Below, in pieces: positions 7,210-11,529 of a stretch of DNA of 11,529 nucleotides (position 1 is the first letter of the stretch; each line of letters starts with the position of its first letter). The position numbers and the translations under genes were made by a program. The notes under the pieces were generated by a model. It did no database searches. It was not told where the DNA came from and was given only the letters and a program-made list of their open reading frames with translations. The DNA is from an uncultured Clostridia bacterium (lineage in GTDB: Bacteria > Bacillota_A > Clostridia > Christensenellales > Aristaeellaceae), in NCBI GenBank assembly GCA_947166205.1, contig CAMVDI010000044.1, positions 1 to 11,529 of the forward strand, in the 5' to 3' direction.

Positions 7210-8619
7210 TTATTTCCCGCTCAGCGCCTCATGAATGGCTTTCGCCGCGGTTTTTCCGGCGCCCATGGCGGAGATCACGGTAGCCGCGCCGGTGACCGCG
7301 TCGCCGCCCGCGTATACGTTCTCCCGGGAGGTGAGCCCCTCCTCGTTGACGATGATGCCGCCCCGGCGGTTGACCTCCAGCCCCTCCGTCGTGTTCTTGA
7401 TCAGCGGGTTCGGGCTGGTGCCGATGGCCATGACCACCGTGTCCACCTCCAGCTCAAAATCGCTGCCGGGGATTTCCACCGGCCGGCGGCGCCCGGAGGC
7501 ATCCGGCTCGCCCAGCTCCATCCGCACGCAGCGGATTCCGGTCACAAAGCCGTTCTTCGGATCCCGGGGATTTTCCGCGTTCAGGTATCCCAGGATCTCC
7601 GTGGGATTGCACAGCAGCCGGAAGTCGATGCCTTCCTCCCGGGCGTGCTCCACTTCCTCCCGCCGGGCAGGCAGCTCCTCCATGGAGCGGCGGTAGATGA
7701 TATAGACCTTTTCCGCCCCCAGGCGCAGCGCGGTTCTGGCGGCGTCCATGGCCACGTTTCCGCCGCCCACCACGGCCACCCGGCCGCCCTTCATGATCGG
7801 GGTATGGGGGTTCTCCTCATAGGCCTTCATCAGGTTGGACCGGGTCAGGAACTCGTTGGCGGAGTAGACGCCCTTGAGGGATTCGCCGGGGATGTTCATG
7901 AAATTGGGCAGCCCTGCGCCGGATCCGATGAACACCGCCTCAAAGCCCATCCCGAACAGCTCGTCCACCGTCAGCGTCTTGCCGATGATGACGTTGGTCT
8001 CGATGTCCACGCCCAGTTCCTTCAGGGTTTCCACTTCCCGCGCCACAATGGACTTGGGCAGACGGAACTCCGGAATGCCGTAGACCAGCACGCCGCCGGC
8101 GGTGTGCAGAGCCTCATAGACCGTGACCTTGTATCCCTTCTTGGCCAGGTCCCCCGCGCAGGTCAGCCCGGAGGGGCCGGCGCCGACGACGGCCACCCTG
8201 TGCCCGTTGGCGGCAGGCTTCTGGGCCTTTTCCTTCGCGTTGGCGTTGTGCCAGTCCGCCACAAAGCGCTCCAGCCGGCCGATTCCCACCGGCTCAAACT
8301 TGATGCCCAGGGTGCAGCGGCTCTCGCACTGGGTTTCCTGGGGGCAGACCCGGCCGCAGACCGCGGGCAGGGAGGAGGACTGATTGATGATCTGATAGGC
8401 TCCCTCGTAGTTTCCCTTTTTGATTTCCGCGATGAAATCGGGGATGGAGATATTGACCGGGCAGCCCTCCACGCAGGGTCTGTTTCTGCAGTTCAGGCAG
8501 CGGGCCGCCTCCTCGCCGGCGATCTCCGCGGTGTAGCCCAGGGCCACCTCCTGAAAATTCCGCGCGCGGACGGCGGGATCCTGGGTGGGCATTTCATGCT
8601 TTTTCGGATTAACAGCCAT
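7210..8619 (-). CDS. nfnB: NfnB, large subunit of NADH-dependent reduced ferredoxin:NADP+ oxidoreductase
   Basis: A 469-residue cytoplasmic flavoprotein of the GltA/NfnB type (small subunit of glutamate synthase-like). With NfnA it couples exergonic NADP+ reduction by reduced ferredoxin to NADP+ reduction by NADH, using flavin-based electron bifurcation. The N-terminal domain has two cysteine sets for [4Fe-4S] clusters: C41, C44, C49, C53 and C88, C92, C98, C102. Two dinucleotide-binding motifs follow: GAGPSG (146-151) for FAD, and GGGNVA (285-290) with the downstream RRSMEELPAR (310-319) typical of NADPH binding. GGDAVTGA near the C-terminus is the usual FAD-contacting motif. Length fits NfnB (~465). 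The start ATG at 8619 follows AAGGAGGG, and the nfnA stop codon overlaps that site, so the two are translationally linked. A plain NADPH-dependent glutamate synthase small subunit is the alternative name in many databases, but no large GltB-like gene is here and the partner is NfnA-like. Confidence 0.93.
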   Translation of the reverse strand: MAVNPKKHEMPTQDPAVRARNFQEVALGYTAEIAGEEAARCLNCRNRPCVEGCPVNISIPDFIAEIKKGNYEGAYQIINQSSSLPAVCGRVCPQETQCESRCTLGIKFEPVGIGRLERFVADWHNANAKEKAQKPAANGHRVAVVGAGPSGLTCAGDLAKKGYKVTVYEALHTAGGVLVYGIPEFRLPKSIVAREVETLKELGVDIETNVIIGKTLTVDELFGMGFEAVFIGSGAGLPNFMNIPGESLKGVYSANEFLTRSNLMKAYEENPHTPIMKGGRVAVVGGGNVAMDAARTALRLGAEKVYIIYRRSMEELPARREEVEHAREEGIDFRLLCNPTEILGYLNAENPRDPKNGFVTGIRCVRMELGEPDASGRRRPVEIPGSDFELEVDTVVMAIGTSPNPLIKNTTEGLEVNRRGGIIVNEEGLTSRENVYAGGDAVTGAATVISAMGAGKTAAKAIHEALSGK

Positions 8620-8633
8620 CTCGTTCTCCCTCC

Positions 8634-9482
8634 TTACGCGCCCTGAAAGAGGCTGCAGGCTTCTTCATAGGCGTGACGCTCGTACTCCGCGTACATCCGC
8701 CCCCGGCTCATGGCCTCGTCAAAGTCAATCTCGTATCCGTTGAAATCCGGCCCGTCCACGCAGGCGAACTTCGTCACCCGCTTTCCGTCCTGGATCAGGG
8801 TGATGCGGCATCCGCCGCACATGCCCGTCCCGTCGATCATGATCGGGTTCATGCTCACCGTCACCGGCACGCCGAAGGGCTTCGCCGCGGCGGTGACGAA
8901 TTTCATCATGATCAGCGGCCCGATCGTGATGATCAGATCAAACTTCTTCCCGGCCTCCAGCATTTCCTTCAGCGGGACGGTCACGTTCCCGTGCCGGCCG
9001 TAGGAGCCGTCGTCCGTCATGACGACCAGCTCGTCGGAGAAGCTTCTGAATTCGTCCTCCAGGATCAGCAGATCCTTGTTCCGGAAACCGATAATGCTGG
9101 TCACCTCGGCGCCCAGCCGGTGGAATTCCTCCGCCACGGGCATGGCGATGGCGCATCCGGCGCCCCCGCCCACCACGCAGACGCTCTTCACGCCCTCCGT
9201 CTCGGTGGCTTTTCCCAGCGGGCCCGCGAAATCCTGAATGAAATCGCCTTCCATCCTGTGTCTCAGCATTTCCGTGGTGGCGCCGACCACCTGAAAGATG
9301 ATCTTCACCGTCCCCTTCTCCGGATCCGTTCCGGCCACGGTCAGGGGAATCCGCTCCCCCTGCTCGTCGACCCGGAGAATAATAAACTGCCCCGGCCTGG
9401 CCTTCCGGGCCACCAGCGGCGCTTCAATCTCCAGTTGAATCATGGAAGGATTCAGTTCTTTTCTGCCAGCAATCCGATACAT
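8634..9482 (-). CDS. nfnA: NfnA, small subunit of NADH-dependent reduced ferredoxin:NADP+ oxidoreductase
   Basis: A 282-residue ferredoxin-NADP+ reductase-like protein, the FAD and [2Fe-2S] subunit that takes electrons from NADH. The FAD-binding barrel shows RPGQFIILRV (29-38) and RIPLTV (44-49). The NAD-binding part starts with VCVVGGGAGCAIAMP (101-115). At the C-terminus, C222, C225 and C241 (DGTGMCGGC, then FACVDGPDF) bind the [2Fe-2S] cluster. D217 stands where an Asp ligand is known in NfnA structures, giving the unusual 1-Asp/3-Cys coordination. The start is the ATG at 9482, behind AAGGAGG (9490-9496) at 7-nt spacing. A longer in-frame version from 9572 would add 30 unrelated residues, read through the promoter region and ignore this site. 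PyrK-type dihydroorotate dehydrogenase electron-transfer subunits are the main lookalike, but the tight pairing with nfnB decides it. Confidence 0.93.
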   Translation of the reverse strand: MYRIAGRKELNPSMIQLEIEAPLVARKARPGQFIILRVDEQGERIPLTVAGTDPEKGTVKIIFQVVGATTEMLRHRMEGDFIQDFAGPLGKATETEGVKSVCVVGGGAGCAIAMPVAEEFHRLGAEVTSIIGFRNKDLLILEDEFRSFSDELVVMTDDGSYGRHGNVTVPLKEMLEAGKKFDLIITIGPLIMMKFVTAAAKPFGVPVTVSMNPIMIDGTGMCGGCRITLIQDGKRVTKFACVDGPDFNGYEIDFDEAMSRGRMYAEYERHAYEEACSLFQGA

Positions 9483-9532
9483 ACCTTTTCCTCCTTGCGG
9501 AAGCCGGAAAGCCTCCGGGTTTGAGCCCTTAC

Positions 9533-9561
9533 ATTTTACAGACAACCCTTGCAAAACACAA
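9533..9561 (-). promoter_or_regulatory. Likely sigma-A type promoter for nfnAB
   Basis: On the minus strand, TTGTGT (9556-9561) and TAAAAT (9533-9538) are 17 bp apart. The start would fall near 9526, about 44 nt before the nfnA start codon. This is an AT-rich patch in otherwise GC-rich DNA, directly upstream of nfnA and downstream of the terminator of the neighbouring binding-protein gene. Confidence 0.6.
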
Positions 9562-9597
9562 GCGAAATACAATCAAAAACCATCTTCCGATTCCACG

Positions 9598-9625
9598 GAA
9601 AAAGGGAGAGGCCTGAGCCTCTCCC
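9598..9625 (-). terminator. Intrinsic terminator of the solute-binding protein gene
   Basis: Read on the minus strand, GGGAGAGGC pairs with GCCTCTCCC (9-bp stem, 4-nt loop, 9604-9625) and is followed directly by TTTTT. It begins 20 nt after the stop codon of the solute-binding protein gene, which ends that transcript before nfnA. Confidence 0.9.
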
Positions 9626-9645
9626 GAAGGAAACCGTTTAAGAAA

Positions 9646-11274
9646 TTACTTGGTCAGCAGGTCGGTGGGAACGTCCACGCCGTACACTTCCTTCAGCTTC
9701 GCGGCACGCTCGTCGATGATGGCCTGTCCGCCCATGCCCAGGTACTCAGCCTGCTCGGCATCGTACACGGCGTCGAACTGATCGACGGGGGCGACCAGTG
9801 CCTTGGCCAGCCAGGTGTCACGATAGCTGTCCAGGCTGGAGCCGACTTCGTTCTCGCTGGCGATGGCGGGCAGGGAGAACTTCGCGACCACGCGGCCTTC
9901 GTGCATGGCGGTCTCATAGGCGATGGTGATGTACTTGGGATCGATGCCCGCGTAGCCCAGAGCCAGGGAGGCCACGGTGGCGTCGCCCAGATACTGGCCG
10001 TTGACGGTGATGGTATGGTCGATGTTGTTCAGGCTGTTCTGGATCCAGACGGCCTTGTTCTCATCGCTCATGGCCAGCAGCTTGTAGGCGCCGTCCTCGG
10101 TCACTTCGTGCACGATGCCTTCCTCGCCGACCTGCAGGAACTTGATGACCTCAGGATCGGAGATGAAGTCCAGGTACAGCAGAGCCGCGTGGACGTTGCT
10201 GCAGGTGGCGGGCAGGAAGCACTTCCGGTCAACCCGGTCGGACAGGAACTTCCGGGGCACGCCGGCGTCATCGGTGAAGGGCTCGATGGCCACGAAGGCG
10301 GCGTCCGGGCCGGCAGCGCGCTGGATGCTGACCTGGATGGAGTCTTCCCCGTTGCGGTAGGGATAATCGTAGTTGTGGCCGAAGGCGCCGACCCAGCCGC
10401 TCTTGATCAGGTTGTCCGCCTGGTCGGAATCGCTCAGGGCGAAGTCTTTCCACATGAGGCCTTCGTTGTACCACTTGTTCAGCACGCGGATGCCTTCCTT
10501 GGCGCCGGGATACAGGATCTGCCGGCTGTCATAGCCGTACACATAGGCGGTTTCGTCGCTGATGTCATGGGCCACATGGCCGTTGATGACCTGGTTGCAC
10601 ATCCAGCCGATATCGGTGGTGGTCAGGAAGGGGATCATCTTGTCCTTGTCGGCGCCCAGCAGGGTTTCCGCGTTGTCACGGAAAGCGATCAGGCACTGAT
10701 AGAACTCTTCCTCGGTCTTCGGGATTTCCAGACCCAGCTTGGTCAGCCAGTCTTCCCGGATGAAGGTGTTGATGCGGGCGTTGTTGGCCAGACGGGCTTC
10801 GACGCACCACAGGGCCTTGGTATCCGGATCCTGATCGTAGTAGATGTTGTAGTCTTCCAGCAGGGCCCACAGGTTGCCCAGCTCATCCTTGTACTGGGTC
10901 AGGGGCTCGTTCAGGTCCACGATGCCGCCCATGTCCGCGTAGGTCAGGATGGTGGGATAGGAATAGGTCACGCACACATCGGGGGCCTGGCCGGCAGCCA
11001 GCAGGTTTCCGATGTCGTCCACTTCGGTCCAGCGGCCGACGGAGATGAATTCCACGTCGATGTTGTACTTCTCCAGCATGCCGTCATGGATGTACTTGGC
11101 ATAGACGCTGCTGGTGGGATCGGTACCGCCGTCATTGTAGCGGTTGTACACTTCCACCGTCAGATGGACAGGGTTGGTGAACTTGCCGTCCACGAAATCT
11201 TCCGCGAAAGCGGAGGTGATTCCGAGAGAAGCGACAAGCGCCAGGGTCAACAGGATTGCCAGGATTCTCTTCAT
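9646..11274 (-). CDS. Extracellular solute-binding protein (LplA-like, carbohydrate ABC uptake)
   Basis: A 542-residue exported ligand-binding protein of an ABC importer, family 1 (PF01547-like), closest in pattern to the large LplA-type oligosaccharide-binding proteins. The N-terminus is a classic signal peptide: MKRILAI, a hydrophobic core, then TSAFA-ED with signal peptidase I cleavage expected after A24. There is no lipobox cysteine. Family features include LAAGQAPDV (91-99), IVDLNEPL (117-124) and the strongly conserved EDWLTKLGLEIPKTEEEF (173-190). The start is the ATG at 11274, with AAGGAGG (11284-11290) 9 nt upstream; the in-frame extension to 11457 runs into repeat DNA and would bury the signal peptide. 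Sugar transport is inferred from the family and the ligand is unknown. No permease or ATPase gene is in the window; they may lie beyond the right edge, because a terminator follows this gene on the other side. Confidence 0.93.
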   Translation of the reverse strand: MKRILAILLTLALVASLGITSAFAEDFVDGKFTNPVHLTVEVYNRYNDGGTDPTSSVYAKYIHDGMLEKYNIDVEFISVGRWTEVDDIGNLLAAGQAPDVCVTYSYPTILTYADMGGIVDLNEPLTQYKDELGNLWALLEDYNIYYDQDPDTKALWCVEARLANNARINTFIREDWLTKLGLEIPKTEEEFYQCLIAFRDNAETLLGADKDKMIPFLTTTDIGWMCNQVINGHVAHDISDETAYVYGYDSRQILYPGAKEGIRVLNKWYNEGLMWKDFALSDSDQADNLIKSGWVGAFGHNYDYPYRNGEDSIQVSIQRAAGPDAAFVAIEPFTDDAGVPRKFLSDRVDRKCFLPATCSNVHAALLYLDFISDPEVIKFLQVGEEGIVHEVTEDGAYKLLAMSDENKAVWIQNSLNNIDHTITVNGQYLGDATVASLALGYAGIDPKYITIAYETAMHEGRVVAKFSLPAIASENEVGSSLDSYRDTWLAKALVAPVDQFDAVYDAEQAEYLGMGGQAIIDERAAKLKEVYGVDVPTDLLTK

Positions 11275-11296
11275 GATAACCGTCCTCCTTAAAAGA

Positions 11297-11326
11297 GTAT
11301 TATTTGAACGGCATCCGCCGTTGCAA
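11297..11326 (-). promoter_or_regulatory. Possible promoter of the solute-binding protein gene with inverted repeat in its spacer
   Basis: On the minus strand, TTGCAA (11321-11326) and TAATAC (11297-11302) are 18 bp apart. The predicted transcript would begin at about 11290, essentially at the ribosome binding site, leaving a leader of only ~16 nt. A 6-bp inverted repeat, AACGGC (11307-11312) and GCCGTT (11317-11322), sits in the spacer and touches the -35 box. That is a plausible operator for a repressor, or a hairpin if transcription starts further upstream within the repeat region. Confidence 0.45.
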
Positions 11327-11350
11327 ACCTGAATGGGAATGACCGGTCGC

Positions 11351-11429
11351 CCGCCACTGGCGGTCGTCGAATGCCCGGTCGCCCGCATTGTCGCGGCTCC
11401 CCACCGGGGAGACCGCTCTGTGCGGGCTC
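11351..11429 (+). repeat. Structured 79-bp repeat, copy A
   Basis: This segment recurs at 11451-11529 with a single substitution (C at 11374, A at 11474) and a period of exactly 100 bp. It contains a short palindromic hairpin, CCGCC-ACT-GGCGG (11351-11363), and a longer one spanning 11381-11427: GCCCGCA/TGCGGGC outside and GCGGCTCCCC/GGGGAG-A-CCGC inside, with a bulged A. An 18-nt piece matching part of the unit also occurs just before it, at 11337-11354. I recognise no known family. Strand is arbitrary. Confidence 0.9.
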
Positions 11430-11450
11430 TGTTAAAATTCGACGAGATTT

Positions 11451-11529
11451 CCGCCACTGGCGGTCGTCGAATGACCGGTCGCCCGCATTGTCGCGGCTCC
11501 CCACCGGGGAGACCGCTCTGTGCGGGCTC
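11451..11529 (+). repeat. Structured 79-bp repeat, copy B, at window edge
   Basis: The second copy of the same unit follows a 21-bp AT-richer spacer (11430-11450). Here the small hairpin is lengthened because ATTCGACGA (11437-11445) in the spacer pairs with TCGTCGAAT (11464-11472), and GACCGGTC (11473-11480) is an intact palindrome. The large hairpin spans 11481-11527. The copy ends exactly at the window edge, so both the unit and the array may extend further. Confidence 0.9.

Noticed and set aside
7231..8646. Long plus-strand open frame opposite nfnB
   Set aside because: It is the complement of a clear, well-conserved gene. Its His/Gln/Asp-rich translation matches no family and it lacks its own ribosome binding site.
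9483..9572. 30-residue N-terminal extension of NfnA
   Set aside because: It covers the predicted promoter and ribosome binding site. The family start fits the ATG at 9482.
9442..11292. 616-codon plus-strand open frame opposite the solute-binding protein
   Set aside because: It is antisense to a gene with a signal peptide and family motifs. It crosses the terminator and the nfnA promoter, and its composition is that of a GC-rich shadow frame.
11275..11457. N-terminal extension of the solute-binding protein to an ATG at 11457
   Set aside because: It would translate the structured repeats and promoter and put 61 residues before the signal peptide. The ATG at 11274 has a perfect AAGGAGG.
11351..11529. 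CRISPR array
   Set aside because: The repeat is 79 bp with only one 21-bp spacer, and the repeat has internal multi-hairpin structure. Size and layout do not fit CRISPR, and no cas gene is in view.

Overview
The window reads as chromosomal DNA of a GC-rich anaerobe, most likely a Clostridia-type Bacillota. The grounds are strong AAGGAGG ribosome binding sites, an NfnAB-type electron-bifurcating transhydrogenase (typical of strict anaerobes), an LplA-like sugar-binding protein, and a metallophosphoesterase of a type I associate with Clostridia. A gut or rumen lineage such as Christensenellales is a guess. Seven protein genes are supported. One runs off the left edge, and no tRNA, rRNA, insertion sequence or CRISPR was seen. 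No gene-free stretch exceeds 300 bases.

Left part (1-5826). A large minus-strand gene of unknown function (TTG start at 2890, C-terminus missing beyond base 1) is divergent from a plus-strand pair. The first of the pair (3110-5038) is unusual: a ParB/sulfiredoxin-like N-terminal domain joined to a BMP-type (nucleoside-binding) periplasmic-binding module with no signal peptide, so it is probably a cytoplasmic sensor or regulator rather than a transport component. The second (5094-5783) is a small metallophosphoesterase. A consensus-like promoter lies in the 219-bp divergent spacer, and a hairpin terminator at 5797-5826 closes the pair.

Middle part (5842-9561). Three minus-strand genes follow: nfnA and nfnB, 14 nt apart and clearly translated as a pair, then after 138 nt an AI-2E/PerM-family membrane protein. 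NfnA and NfnB together form the NADH-dependent reduced ferredoxin:NADP+ oxidoreductase, which balances NADPH supply against ferredoxin and NADH in fermenting anaerobes. A promoter precedes nfnA.

Right part (9598-11529). A minus-strand extracellular solute-binding protein with a signal peptidase I type signal and no lipobox is followed by a good intrinsic terminator. Its upstream region holds a compact promoter with an inverted repeat in the spacer and, beyond that, two copies of a 79-bp highly structured repeat spaced exactly 100 bp apart. The second copy ends at the window edge, so the array may continue.

The strongest leads for something undescribed are the ParB-like/BMP fusion with its divergent unknown partner and the structured 100-bp-period repeat. 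Many long open frames opposite the real genes are by-products of high GC and were left out. That includes the part of one 5-kb plus-strand open frame lying upstream of base 3110.
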